Below are positions 39,422 to 53,841 of a DNA stretch of 64,000 bases, one piece after another. The notes beneath the pieces are model-generated. The model was not told where the DNA came from and made no database searches. It saw nothing but the letters and a program-made list of their open reading frames with translations. A program made the translations under genes and the position numbers. The stretch is from Siphlonurus alternatus (taxonomy: Eukaryota > Arthropoda > Insecta > Ephemeroptera > Siphlonuridae), in assembly GCA_949825025.1 (NCBI GenBank), contig OX463785.1, forward strand, positions 13,083,971 through 13,147,970, in the 5' to 3' direction. How positions within the stretch are numbered: position 1 is the stretch's first letter; each line of letters opens with the position of its first letter.

Positions 39422-40423
39422 TTCTCCTCCCCTTAAGGCCAATCTTTTCATTTATGAATAACCTCTAACATTATATATATATGTATGTATATTCACAACA
39501 ATTATTGTTATTCCCATATTTAACAAAACCTAGTAGAAAGTCCCTATACCTACAATATATACTGTTGAACTACTATATATAATAATAATAATGCTTTATT
39601 CTCTGTGCTCATAACTACATCAAATGTCCAGCAAAGTTGAAAATGGTATATATGGAGTTTTAGACGTTTTGTATTAAATATAAACGCGTGGCAGCGTTAT
39701 ATAAACTTAAAATTAAAATAATTATTATACGAACAAGTAAACGCATATATATATAATATACAAGTTAGTAGTAAAAGACCAGTTAAACAAACCACATGTT
39801 TAACTTTTCATTATTATAATAGTCAGTAATTATATTTTCTTATGTATTCTATTATATCCAATAATAATTAATACTCTGTTAAATATATTGTTCTTATTTT
39901 AAATAAAAAAAATATTATGTGTAATATAAATTAAAACAATAAAACCACATGTTATGTTTTTAAGTTAAATAATTGTTTAACACATTAGTAATTAATTATA
40001 ATGGAATTTAATTTATGTGCGTTTGAAAATTTCTATTATAATTCTTAGAATTTTTTTTATATCCTTGTGAATATTTTGTATACATATATGTTTATAAAAT
40101 AAAATTTAATTATGGAATTTAATTCTTTTTGAAGGACAATTCCTTAAATTTTACAAATATGGACGAACAGGTATTTACAATGCAATATATTTTTTTATAT
40201 TAATATAATAAATTTATATTCAAGGTAGCTTGAACGTTATGATGATTTGCTGGAGTTCAAGAGAAAAATAAAAAGCAGGTTTGCGATTTGGGAAGGAGGG
40301 GGGCATCTCAAAATATTTTATATTTACCAACATTATTCCATATTGCGAGACGTAACGTGAAGCTCTCTCCAACACTCAAAATAAATAAGGGGTAATATTT
40401 TATCAATAAGCAAATCCAAAGGT

Positions 40424-40500
40424 GAACCGACGAGAGTTCAAGAAATGCCTACACTTACAGGCAATTCTTATATAGGCATTTCTTGAGCACCTGCCGGTAC
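40424..40500. repeat. Inverted repeat
   Basis: TCAAGAAATGCCT and AGGCATTTCTTGA face each other with ACCG/CGGT at the outer ends. Probably a small MITE. Confidence 0.55.
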
Positions 40501-40651
40501 ACCTCCAAACTAAGCTTTCGTCACTCTTGACTATTTCTTGGCGGTGTCACGCTCACTGTAAGCGTGTGGCAACTTCAATTATTCGGCAATCGCTTTCCTG
40601 ACCTCCCTCAAAATTTCAAACCATTAATTTATTTTTTTTAGAACTTCTTTT

Positions 40652-40682
40652 TGGTTGTACATAACAAATATATGTTCACGTT
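40652..40682 (+). repeat. Short repeat shared with 54061-54089
   Basis: TGGTTGTACATAACAAATAT then TGTTCACGT; similarity extends weakly upstream on both copies. Confidence 0.5.
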
Positions 40683-42520
40683 AAAGTTGGGTATTCACAA
40701 TACATAAATGTACACTCATTTAAAATAGAAATTACATATACAATCAAACATAAGCACTGAATACAAGTAAACCTTACTGTACTGGTTTTACGGCATACAT
40801 AAATCAGTCGGGGGTAACGAAAGATTTGTCTTGAGGTATACACCTCAGGAATGTACGAACGATATTTGCTGTAGCTGTACTATAATGTATACAAAAAGAA
40901 CCAGATTTACAAGGAATTCGAGAAAATCACTCACTGTCAGTATTACCATTTCAAAAGAAATTGAGTCGCCAAATTCATATTATAATTTTATTGGTAAACA
41001 TTATTGAGGTAACTTTCGTACTGTCCCGCGGTGTACATTTCTATATCAATAAATATAAAACTTACTGTAAATTGGAGATAAAATGAACTTATTTGCCTAC
41101 TTTAACTTAAATTGAATCAATGCTATCAAAATTTCCTTATATACCTTTACATGAAAGTATAGGAAAAATATACAACATCTACACCCCTTTTTGCTTCAAG
41201 AACTATATATGTAAATTAATTTAATGGTGTAATTATAACCTGATTATTTAAATTATTAGAAATTTTCAAGTTTTATTTTATATCATTCTTATAAAGAAAT
41301 CTTTTGAACCATATATTGCATAAGCGTAATTAGAAGGTTAAATAATTCAATATAATATATACGTTATGATCATCTCACAGATATTAACATAATCCTACTT
41401 TCTTCATCATCATACTTTATAATACACCTAGAGGGGTTTAATTCTTATACTGACTTTATTAGCTGCTGCTGGTACACTTGGATTAATTCCCATCATATAC
41501 TTTGGTAATTAATACAAAACTTAACCAAAACTTTTGGTGTTTTCTTAATGATTATTTTCTACGCCAATAAATACAAAGATAGAATATATATAATGAATTT
41601 AAATATTAATTAGTATAATTGAAGCCTAAGGGTATTAGTTATTTTAGATATTCTTATATAATATAATATATCTTTGTGTATTTGATTTAAATATTATTTT
41701 TTTGGCAGATTCCATATAGCCATGGATATTAAATTATTAAATTGCATTGATAAAAATGATCAAACATATTATTTTAATAATATTTCTTAATATTTTTACA
41801 TACATGTAATTAAAGAACATTCTATTTTCATTACTGTAGCATACCTTATAATTATTAAAAGTTATATTAATATTCTGAATATTCAATTTGAATAGACATT
41901 ATTTTACTGCTGCAACCCAGTCGTACATAGAGAGTAAATAATATTTATGAAAAAAGGTAAATTTTTGTTACCAATAGAAAATTTTAATTTAATAATTAAT
42001 AAATATTCATGCATCAATTAAAAAAAAAACTCTAACAATGATTTAAAATAAAACTAATATTTAAAAATAATATCAATTTGAATTATTAATTGAAAACAAT
42101 AATTATCTTAATCTACAATAATTTTTGTTTCACTTCTTACTTTTATTTCTACACTCAAGTACAGTAATAACAAAAATATTTATAATTTTAACTTAATTAT
42201 ATATAATGTATTATCAATTCATAATTTTAAAAAGTTACCATGTATTTTAAGAGTATAGTAAGGCTTAATCATTCAAATTATTATGTAAAAATATAACAAT
42301 AGAGTTGAGAATATTTTAAAATAATTTAACCTTAATTTAAAAGAAAAAAACTTTTACATTGTATTTTTAATAATATTATCATAAAAGATAGAAAATTAAA
42401 ATATTTTAATAATCACACCATATTTTATATATAATGTGAACTAAATCGCGAACAATTGCTAACGATGCTGCTCTATGCTTGTGAAGGTGGTGTGGAGAAT
42501 AAGAAATGCGTCACAAGTTT

Positions 42521-42602
<82 letters not shown>

Positions 42603-43664
42603 GGGGGCGGGTAAGCTGGAATGATTAAGCCTTCTTATTCTATGCAAATTGATTAAACTAGCTGAGTAATTATTGTTGCCTGCTTGCTTGAACTTTACAA
42701 GAGAAGGTGGGGAAAATCAGCCAAGTTGAACCACCTGATCTCAGATAAAAAAAAAATAAAACTTCCTATCTACCTGATGGTTGCATGAGTGGTGTGAACT
42801 AATTTTAATAGTTTTTTTATAAATGGCTAAGTTACATTTACATATCTTATTTTGATAATTAATTAAATGGGGCCTTTGCATTTAACGTGAATTTCAGGTT
42901 ATAATTTATTTTCCACGTGTTTTACAGTTATTTTTTAATAATAAATTAATATCTATTATAATACAGAAATAGCATTTATAAATTGACACTCCATATATAG
43001 GCATATTTAGTATATTAAGATACAGATTCCAGAAGTGCTTGTAATAATTATTGTAAATATTACATATTGATTCGGGAGTATTTTTCTTTGAAAAATTCAA
43101 TTTTATGGCTTTAATTGTGCAAAACAAAAATAAAATACTTTGTAAATTATTTAACTTTTCTAGAAAAATGTAAAAAAACAAAAACTATTACTACCAAATA
43201 AAAAAATATTTGTGTATAATATAAAATTGTATGAATTTTTTATCAATTGTATATGCAATGCCTTTAGATAAATATAATAAGCAATTTTAAAACAGTTCAA
43301 ACCTATTGATTGTATATCGAATTGAAGTATAAGGTTTTTAATTATAAAAACAATTCAATTTTTCCAAAATTTATTTTGTTTTACTATTTTAAATCAGCCA
43401 ATCATTACTTGGAATGGCTCAACTCATACAGTACTGTTAACGACAGCAAAATAATAATATATATTACCTTCTTTAGACAATCAAATGAAATCAACACAGT
43501 AAATTTTGTAAGAATTAATATAATTGTTTAAAAAACAAAAACAAAATTTTAAATATAAAAATTAATTATTAGTAAAACAATAAATTTTAAAATTAAACAT
43601 TCATAATAAAACTAATACTTGGTAATATTTTTAGTCATAATTTTTTTATTGCTATTATTATTTT
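40683..43664. other. AT-rich non-coding DNA with GA tract
   Basis: No gene or transposon recognised apart from the microsatellite. Confidence 0.55.
42522..42599. repeat. (GA)n microsatellite
   Basis: About 39 uninterrupted GA units. Confidence 0.97.
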
Positions 43665-43747
43665 AGTTTTATTTACTATAAAATTGCAAGTGAAATTTAT
43701 AACGTTGCATTACAAGCCACCCACGTACTGCAAATTTCATGTAAATC
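43665..43747 (+). repeat. Dispersed direct repeat, copy 1
   Basis: Centred on TTTATAACGTTGCATTACAA and GCCACCCACGTACTGCAAAT; matches 44866-44948 with few differences. Confidence 0.75.
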
Positions 43748-44212
43748 ATTGAACATAATGATGCTATTGTTAGTAGAGGGGACACTTTCCTACTTTACAT
43801 TGTTACAAATCATGTGATTATTGTTAAGTGACCATACGTTGAAACAATCGACAAATGGCTTTTCAATGTTTACACAATAACAATTTACTAATAATCGAAT
43901 GATGAGTACATTTATTTTATATAAAGTAATGTATTACATGTTTGGAATAAATTTACTGAACAATTGTATTGTCAATATATATAAAAAAAATGTACCAATT
44001 GAACTGAATAATAGGAAGTATAATTATATAATATATTATAGTTAATAATACAATCATGTTTTACATGAAAATGCATATAATTTCAACTATATTATTATAT
44101 CAATATCAAAGTAAAATATGATGTGTTTGAGAATTTATTTAAAATGAAATTATAAATATTGCGTATAAATATTTCATATCTTTATTTGAAAATTGGACAG
44201 CATTAACATAGC

Positions 44213-44251
44213 TCGTGCATGCCTCATTTGCTGGAGTTGCAGCTCCAAAAG

Positions 44252-44292
<41 letters not shown>

Positions 44293-44375
44293 AGAATTAC
44301 ATTTAGGCCCCTATTGTTGTGATTTAAAGTTTGATTCTTATGACCTAAGGGAACCATGGAAACCTCAGATAGCAT
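44213..44375. repeat. Fragments of other repeats around a TA tract
   Basis: Contains TTGCTGGAGTTGCAGCTCC (as in the 25.5-26.1 kb repeat), a (TA)n tract at 44254-44285, and AAGGGAACCATGGAAACCTC, which resembles part of the SINE at 54735-55080. Confidence 0.45.
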
Positions 44376-44865
44376 GGTGAGTACTAAACAAAAATTTTGA
44401 AAAACGAATATTAGATTTTCATAATTTATCAGTTAAACCTTCACTGCAGTGCAAATATAATTGCATTAGAATGAACAATCAACTTAATTTTCTTTTTTTT
44501 TTTTTTTCTTAAAAATATCTTACAAAAATACTTGCTTTTTGCATTTTCTCCATTGATTTCCGTTTCGGATTTTGTACTTACTGCTTATTGACCCTGTGGA
44601 TGTCTTTTGTAACAATTACATCCTTTCCAAATCTCCAATTTAATTCTAATTCGTTATGCAACAAATGATGTACAACGTTCACATAAATTTTAGTAGAGAA
44701 TTATTCTTCATGGTAAATATTTATTACCATGCTGTAGTAATCAAGAACAATATTATTGTGTAAAAATAAAATATGTTTTGCGATCATAAATTTAATTAGT
44801 GACAAATAAAAAAAAAACTTAAAATTATATTTCAATGTTTTATTTTAAAACTAAATTGAAATTAA

Positions 44866-44948
44866 TATTTTTATTTACTATAAAATTATAAATCAAATTT
44901 ATAACGTTGCATTTCAAGCCACCCACGTACTGCAAATTTCATGTAAAT
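44866..44948 (+). repeat. Dispersed direct repeat, copy 2
   Basis: Same orientation and sequence as 43665-43747, 1.2 kb further on. No open frame lies between them, so an LTR pair is unlikely. Confidence 0.75.
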
Positions 44949-46007
44949 TAGTGCAACAAATTTTAATTTATTCTTCAATCTAACAAACTAAAGAAATTAA
45001 AACTTTCTCGCTGCCTTCATAAAAGCTTGACCATCCAGTAAGAAATAAACGTCTGGGTAGGTAAATTGTTTTTATCTTGTTAAGAGTAGCCGCTGCTTTT
45101 ATATTCTGATTATATTATAATCAAAACAGTTAGATCCTCCCCTCCATCAGTTAGTAAAATCCTTTGTTTAGTTGTCTGATTTTTGTGAATGTTTAAAGTT
45201 CGTTGGCTTCATTTTTATATTTAAAAAAAAAAAAAAAAAGCTTTCACACTTGAAAAAAAAAAGTAAAGCACTTCCTACTTCTCACAAGCTAACTGGCCTA
45301 AAAAAAAAATATATTTAATCTTTTATTTTTATAATGTGCCATTAGTAAACAATTCAATTCTCACAGTAAATAAAGGAAACATTAAACTTCTTTATTTATA
45401 TTTTTGCAAAACTGATTATATTTTTGATATAATAAAGTAGTTTATTACTTTTTTTTGTGTTATTGTTTTCTTGAAATTGTCATTGAATGACTCTATTTAA
45501 TTTACATGTAATATAATAAAATAATTAATGAGGTTTTCTGTGAATTAATTAAATATATTATCTATTGTTATTAATTGTTTGACCTCTTAATGTATGCAGA
45601 GTACATACGATTTATGTATGTTCTTTTTATATTTATATGCATGCACTATATGCATTTAATTATGAAAAACCTACTGTAATGCTATTTCTTTATCAAGCAT
45701 GCATAATGTACACTGAAACTTCTGGAATGTGTACGACTACCATGCAGAGTTCATCTCTCAAAAATTAAAATCAATATTATTATTATAATGTCTGCAGTAC
45801 GTATGACAGTAAAAAATGAAAATCAGTTTAAATTTTACATAAAAAATATACATTTAGTTACGAATAAATAAGATTAAAAAATGTAGAAACTATTTTCAAT
45901 AATTGTTTATTGCTTAATACATTTCTACTGGTTTTAGATACTTTTGTAACTGATGCAAAGTGGAGTCATTACTTCGGAAAATTTCTCTTTCCTGTAAGAA
46001 CAACACG

Positions 46008-46062
46008 GCATGGTGATTAACAAGGCAGCAAATGAGAAATATTCCAAGGCAACCAGTGTAAT
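46008..46062 (+). mobile_element. Half copy of the GATTAACAAGGC MITE
   Basis: CGGCATGGTGATTAACAAGG ... GGCAACCAGTGTA, the same half as the copy at 29710. Confidence 0.6.
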
Positions 46063-46257
46063 TTCAAATAATAAATGTGTCATCTTGACGTAAGCTCACT
46101 GAGGTTGCCCCTGTCGAATATGCAGCCTGCTCTATTTGGATGCTAAAAAAGTTGCCTAACATTAAGGCGATATAATATAGCAGGAAAATTATTAATTATG
46201 TGATTGTACTTTTGAAAATACATGGAATTCAATATTTTATATTAATAATGTATGTTT

Positions 46258-46386
46258 GATTCACGAATGAGTTATCCAGAAAGTTATCCAGCTTTCTTTA
46301 AACACGTAAACCACGTGAATTGTAATTCAATGACGTTTAGTGAGAAAAAAGCTGGATAATTTTCTGGATAAATAATTCTTGAATCA
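46258..46386. mobile_element. MITE of the GATTCACGAA family
   Basis: Ends GATTCACGAATGAGTTATCC and its diverged complement (TTCTTGAATC). Shares the ATCCAG terminal block with 611-761. Confidence 0.7.
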
Positions 46387-49300
46387 CCGTTAAAAGATTA
46401 AGAATATACTAATACACTTACTTTTGTTATCTAAATCAAATTATGAATCCTAGTTTTACCACAGTATATAGGCAAAAGGTACACTAAATAAATATGTAGG
46501 ATGGAAAATGCAATTTATTATAATTACAATGCATACCGTAATCAGCTGTTTTGAAATAAAAATTTTTACATGTTTGCATCACAATACGTATATATCAAAA
46601 CGAATTAATATAAGAAAATATCTTGCAATTTGTAAAATTTATTATAATTAATTAAAATAATGTTAATTAAAATTAACAAAATAATCAACTCTTATATATC
46701 ATTATTACATTGTAGACAAAATGCAATAAAACTGTAAGAGTGTATTAAATGGAATAGAGGAGCTAAATAATTAAAGCATTTCACACATGCCTACGGTGAC
46801 TTTCTCCGCCACTGCCCCTACACGTATGCATCCCCTCACACATCTGACTCTAACGTTGCCCAGCACGGAGAGACTGCTACCAAAATTTACTGCCAGACCA
46901 TCAAGTCAGCGTACTCTAGGAATGTTATTTCCTTCGTATGTAGTGTGGCGCTTAAATTGAATTGAATTTAATACTTTTTTTTGCTTAAAAAGCACGATTA
47001 TTAAAAAAAAATTTTTTTAATAAGTTTAATATAATTTTTTATATAGGCATAAGATTTTTAATGGATTTTAAATTTTATTTTTGTGCATAAAAATTGTTAT
47101 AATTTAAAAATTTTCACACATTTTCAATAACGTTGACACAATAGAAATTTATTGTATTATTTTGTTGAGAGCACAAAGAAATGCATTGAGAATACCTTTA
47201 TTAAATTTATAACGTTGGACTGAAATATAAGGATGATCTTTACTTCGTTTGATGAAGTTGATTCAAGAGTTATACCTAATTGAATTTGACAACCGCATTT
47301 ATTTCTTAAAATAATTAATATTTGATTAAAAATACAATTTCTTTAACACAATATTAATAAACTATTATTTAAATGATAAAGATTTCTGACAGTAGCAGTA
47401 ATTTGAAGTCAAAAATTAATACAAAATTTAACATTTGAAGTTGACATTAGAGAATGAAGTAAAGTCTATAAGGATGTCCCTTTAAATTCAGAGATCGTAA
47501 CATTCTATCACCACGTGCTAGAGGGAGACTCGCGACGGGGTTAGATAACATTTAGTTGATGGCAATTGTAATTGTGCGCGAGACTTTAGATTCCTCACGC
47601 CGTAAATGTACTAGCAAGCAAGCTCGAGTAATACTATCCAATACACTGATAAAAAAAAAAAGTTGAACTCGTTGTTATTGCTAAATATGGAAGCTGAAAT
47701 GCTTATTAAAATTTCAAGACAAGCAGATATTAATTATTGAAAAGTTTAAAATTCAAAATGAAAATTAACATGTTGCATGTACAGCGTACAATTTTTATAC
47801 TCAATAATATAATTTTAATGCTTCGTAAAATTATGATTAGGAATAACTTCTATATATATGGTACCACAGTAACAGAGAATAGAAATGTCCATTCTTTAAT
47901 AGTATCTTTAGTTTAACACTGAAGTTTTCTATTATATATTTTTTGCTTTTAGAAGTGCAGTAAAAAACTAAGAACATTCCCAACACATTACCTCTATTAT
48001 CACTCTTTTGACTGTTAAACTTCACTTTTGTAGTAAAATAAATGTAAATACGTTAGTTATATATAATTTTTCTCAGTGTATTAATCGTATTCACAATCCA
48101 ACCAACCAACCAAAAACCAAAACCTCCATAAATTATAGACTAGTGTCAGAGCACAGTTGCAATACTCATTGCGATAGCTTTCCCCAACCAACTATAATAC
48201 AATACATAGTAGTGCACACTGCCTCTCCATCGCCGCAGTAGAATTCAATTGGAATTTTGTAATTAAACACAACTACGATTCCAATTGATGTTAATATAAC
48301 TATAAAAAACAACAAATATATATAAATACAATAGATTTATGGGTACTTAATCTTAATTACAAAATTGAAAATAAAAATTATTACATAATTTATTGTTTTT
48401 TTGGAAAACTAATTTTATGCTAGATTGATTTTATTTTATGTTACTAATATTCATTATAATTAAATATAATATAAATTATTTTCAGTTTATGCTACAAATA
48501 TAAAGTTCAGAATTTTATTACACATGAAACTAAATTGTTACTTTGACCTGGTGTGTACAACAACAAAAAATGCAACTGCTTCATTTAATCTAAAAAATGG
48601 TCATCTAATCTTTAATTTGAAGTGTTTATTTTTACTTTTACGTGAAATTTAATTTTAGCTCGGCATTCACGACTAACATGACAATATGTTACGGCCTAAA
48701 AATAACAACAAAAAAGCGCCCAATATACTTTTGGTCAACTGAGTCAATATTATGAATACAATTATTTTTGTTTATTAAAGTTGTGCAAAATTGATATAAT
48801 ATGCATTCATTTCTTACTTGTTAGTGATGCTTTTTGAGTATTTAAAAATAAACAGATCTAGAGTTTTAGGGAGTTCTATTTATGTTATTTTATTATTTGT
48901 CTCTTTTACTTCATAATTTTATAATTATCATCATTCCATTACAGTATTATTTGAAATAAGAAACTCTGAAAAAGAGAGAAAAAGCATTTATATATTATAC
49001 ATAGTATTTATTTATATTACAAATGGTGTATTTAAAGATCATAGAAAATAACATGACTTCAAAGGTCATAATTAAAGATATATCAAATTAAATTTAAGCA
49101 GATGTAGTTTGAATTTGTTCTCGGAAGACAACAAAGATTCTGTGAAATTAGGGTCAGTTGAGTGTAACCTGTACTGTACAACACACACTACTATAAGAGA
49201 GATAGGTATATATTAGAAGCGATCAGAGACATGGGTAATTAAGTCTAGATTGGCAGAGAGTAACGCTCGTGTTGACCAAATGACGATCACTTGAAATTCC

Positions 49301-52215
49301 TTCACTAGAAATCAGCTGACTCATACGATTGGCTTGAAGAGTATACGTCAATGCAACTTAATAGAAGATGACGTCATTTGTTTCAATTTGTTATTGTTTT
49401 AATAAGTAATTAATTTATTAAAATGAAAATATTAAGTATAGAAATCAATTTCATTTTTTAAAAAATATCATATTCAGAAAACATTTCTGTACCAATAAAT
49501 TACTATTTTAATTTGCTAATTTTGTATACAATATGATATGCAAAGTGATGTTTTTTAAACAGGCAAGTCATTGGTAACATTTTTCAATTTGATATAATGA
49601 TCATAGCCGTAATAACAACAACAATGCAGCTGCATTTCGTTTTCACGATTTATTTACTACAAATTATGTCAAAGGAAACAAATTATATATAAAAAAAAAA
49701 TGAGAAAAAGAAAAAAAAGAAAACGTAATAATAAATATTATAGATTAATACCACTTAAATGGTATAATTTTCAAAAAATTATAATTATATTTAAAATATA
49801 AAAAATAATTATTACCTATTTTTTTTCCATACATTATTGATCTAAATTTTAAAGTAATTATATGACGTCATTAAATGACAATAGTAAATCTAATATAGAA
49901 CTATAAATAATAGCATTGGAGTGACATGGTATGATACGAATGCTAATTACTGGCAGTGAACTAAACATACCATGAGCAATTGCACCTGTTTTATACACAT
50001 TAACTTGATTTTATTTATTTATTTTCTAGACGTAATAAAATTAACGACCTATTGAAGATAGTTATATAATAACCTACTAATGTAAGTACTCCAGTAGTCT
50101 AAATTTTCAATAGGAAATGAAATTAAGAAAATTCAATTCCACGTATTTCATTCGATAGGTTGTAGTATAGGCTTATGCACAAGGGAGGTCTAATTCGCAC
50201 TCGTGCTCGGACAGTGTTAAGCTATGTGCACGCATGTACTTATGTTATATGCCACATTCTCAAACCAAGTCACACACTCTCTTTCGCTGATTGTTAACGT
50301 GCGTACATTAAGGATTTAGCAACTACTTTTTTATATGTTAAAAACTATTCGACTAATTTCGATATGCTGCATTTCTTAATGGGTTTTTCCAATACAGTTT
50401 AATCATGTACAGATTAGATACCTTATTTCAGATGAATCTATTACTTGTTAAGCAAATTTTATTGCAATAAATTAAATTTCATCATTCAAAATACGTTTTA
50501 AAATTACCCTAGAAAATAATTACCCCAGAAATTCGAAAAGTCGCGGGGGGGCTAAAATTAATTTATCACTGACGTATTAAACGATTCACGTAGCAAATTT
50601 CTTTATTTTAAATAAAACAATAATATAACATTAAATATTAGAAGTATTACAATAGTTCGTAATAATTAAAAATTATAACTAAATATATTTTATTTAAAAA
50701 TAATATTTTATTTTAATATTTTAGTGAACTTTTGTTTATAAGTTTATTCCTTTTGAGTTGAACATTACATGTTTAAAATTGTGTTAAAGATTGTACCTAT
50801 AACATGAACCAATTTCATTAAAAGGTTGAAAATTTCAACAAGAAAGACGATTCTATATATCTTATAGACGAAAAAGGAGGAGGAAAATGTCTTGATGGTA
50901 AAATGGTTTTTAGCCTGAAGGATAAAATAAGAAGAAATGAATGAAGGAGGCTGGTCCTAACCAAGGAACGAATACCAAAGCAAGGAGTAATTTTCATCAC
51001 TTCTTCTGTCTTTGAGCGAAGTGGAAGAAAAACAAAGATTTTAATATAAACGGTAATACAAAATATATCAATTTTAACATACACCCTTCTTAAAACATAT
51101 TTTGAACAAAATCTACATAAATTTTGTTATTCATTATTTCTTATATATTACTGTTTTTATAGTTTTGAAAATGCATAAAAGATGTCGTTGATTTCATAGT
51201 ACCTTTATATTTATATTACATGATGGCAATGGAAGTGTGGCTCCAATTAATGAAATCTACGGTGGTAGCTGAGCGCAGCAAGCCATCCGAGACATATGTC
51301 AAACAAATATGTTCCTTTTACCTCTCCTCTTTCTTGCTTGGTTTGATTAGATTTCCCTCGACTGACGAAAATCTTCAACACGTTAAGATTCCTTCGTTCA
51401 CTTTCAATCTCTTTCTCTTTTATTTTACTATTTTATTATTATTTTTTTTTATTATTAAACTTAAATTGCTTTGATAATAAACATTGATTTAAGAACAACA
51501 AGAAATACCTCTATATACGTGTATTGTATTCTCAATTTATAACTTAAGAAGAGTTGAATTTTTTTATAAATGAATCGTACTATTAGTTGAGTAAGATCTT
51601 GAAACTGGCCGCATTTAGGGGACTCAATAAATGACATACAAATTTTAAAATGGACCTTAAGTTTTTTTTTTTTTTTTAATTCAAATTTCAAATGTCAAAT
51701 GAAGTTCAACATGGGGACTTCATACTAAATGCTTATTTTATTTTTAAATGTATGGCATTGTATTATATATGTTATATGGTACGGCATATTTCACAAAAAT
51801 AAAATGAATTCATATATAAGTATCTTATGCAAATAAATATTATGCATAATAGACAATAATAGTTGCTAAAATAAAATCTGATTTAATTCATTGTAAAATA
51901 CATCATTTTATTATAAAATATAATCAATATACAGTAACGTAATGCATTTATTTTAGTTGTACAGTATACATATTGAATTTGTTTAACACGATACACAATG
52001 GGATTCTAAACCCTATTCTTGATTATTTAAATTATAATTATTATAATTTTAGTGTCTAACTGCAAATCTCGTGTATTTAGATTTTTTTACACTTATATAA
52101 ATAAAATAAAATAACAATTTTATTACTTATAACTCTTATAAGAATATTCAACATTGAGAAATTTAATTTAAGGTCAATGAATATTATAGAAATAATTTTA
52201 AAAATAAAATTTCAA

Positions 52216-52446
52216 TTACAACACATTTTGGCAATGAGCATTTAATAAATTAACTTTACAAGTAATATGCGTATTTTTTTTAAAAAGAGTAATTTTTATA
52301 AATAGAAGCAAGAATATTTTAGAATCAATCTGTTGATTCGTTGCAGACAACTTAAACCTTATGTCTGGCGTGCACTGAACGATATTTTTTAGCTTCAAGT
52401 TCGCTAGGTCAGGAGCCAAGATTATTTTTACTTGCGCACCGAATCT
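52216..52446 (-). CDS. Candidate exon, 77 open codons
   Basis: Frame with ordinary composition in its first half (APDLANLKLKNIVQC, then FKLSATNQQIDSK), becoming AT-rich and probably non-coding in its second half. The only in-frame start is a TTG. Weak support. Confidence 0.15.
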   Translation of the reverse strand, partial: RFGAQVKIILAPDLANLKLKNIVQCTPDIRFKLSATNQQIDSKIFLLLFIKITLFKKNTHITCKVNLLNAHCQNVL

Positions 52447-52720
52447 TCAAGTGAACAGAGGAACTAACATAAGCAGCGTACTTACTTACCCATGGTGTGA
52501 TGATGTTGCAAACCTAACTCTTTTCAACTACTCTAAAAAGCCATTACTTTTTTTTTTAATCAATCATTAACCACACTTGCTCGGTTAAATAATAAATAAA
52601 ATCGTCTTTATTGAGGGCGGAATTTAGGCCATTTGGCTTACGATTCCATCCAACCCCGAGTTTTATTTTATTTTGAAGGAAAATATATTGTGAAGTTTAT
52701 CTCTGCTGGGTATTAACAAT

Positions 52721-53040
52721 GAGATATTAGAATGTGAAAATTTTAGTGGCTTAATCGAAAGAAGGGGTAAAAATATGGTACTGTGAACTTTTTTCAGATT
52801 TTTCTGAGACCGCGGGAACCATTTTTAAAAAAATTATTAAAAGTTTATTTTATGACGTCACGGGCGGCACTGCCCTATCCTTTTTCTTACGGAGCGCCAC
52901 CCATGACGTCATCAAAATAAACTTTCAATAACTTTTTAAAAATAGTTCCCGGTCTCAGAAAATTCTGAAAAAATTCACAGTACCATATTTTTACCCCTTC
53001 TTTCGATTAAGTCACTAAAATTTTCACATTCTAATACCTC
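52721..53040. mobile_element. Palindromic MITE with TGACGTCA motifs, copy 3
   Basis: Starts GAGATATTAGAATGTG; near-copy of 36482-36801 with both TGACGTCA sites kept. Confidence 0.85.
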
Positions 53041-53841
53041 ATTCATTCGTAGTTATATACAGCCATCCAACAGCCATGTTAAAATTAATGCTTTTTATCT
53101 TGGATATTATAATTAAGGCAAAATTGTGTTATAAAATACTAAAAATATATTTAAAATTATAAAAATAATAAAAGTGCTGTTATTTGAAATTTCAAGCAAT
53201 TATTAAAATAATAAAAATATATATATTTCAAAAATAAATTTAAAAATTAAAATACGTAGTATTACAATTTTATTATTTTAACTAAAACCCAAAATAATTA
53301 TATATTATTGTTAGTTAAAAGTTACGAACAAAGGGTATTTGAAAATGTACTAGTGACAGTTTTGTTGCGACAAACGTTAAATGACTAACGTTCTATAAGT
53401 ACTTACGACATTACACATGACTCCAATATATACTTACATATAACATGAAAGCATAAAGTTAATGCGCTTTTACTAACTTCCAAGATCTAATTTTAAACTT
53501 TTATTAAGACTTTTAACATACATTGGCTGTACAGAAAGACTAACGAAATCTATGTGCAAATCACTAACATTATTTTTATTTACTTGAAAGTTAAAGCAAA
53601 AAGGCAAAGTATATAGTATTATATATATATATATATTTCACCTGTTTGTGTCACTCTCAATACAATTCGGTTTGTTTAAAAGCAACAGTAAGCACTTCAT
53701 AGTACAAGAACGGATTGAGATAGAAAAGTTACACTGAGAAAAAAAATATAGCTGGAATATTGATTTTAATGCTAGTTTGAACAAATTGTTCAAGATATCT
53801 GGCAAATCATTTGCTAGTTTTTTATTAAATAATTAGATGTA

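Larger units (their letters stand above)
34285..40423. other. AT-rich non-coding DNA
   Basis: Contains the candidate exon at 36222, the MITE at 36482 and the CT tract at 39339. Nothing else recognised. Confidence 0.5.
44949..52215. other. AT-rich non-coding DNA
   Basis: Holds the MITEs at 46008 and 46258. GC-richer islands at 46790-46930, 47515-47640 and 50150-50330 contain no convincing frame. ORFs around 50.8-51.5 kb look like chance. Confidence 0.5.

Noticed and set aside
39257..39451. Glu/Arg-repeat frame, minus strand
   Set aside because: Translation of the CT/GA tract.
43665..44948. LTR retrotransposon bounded by the two 80-bp repeats
   Set aside because: The repeats are too short, lack TG...CA ends and enclose no gag or pol frame.
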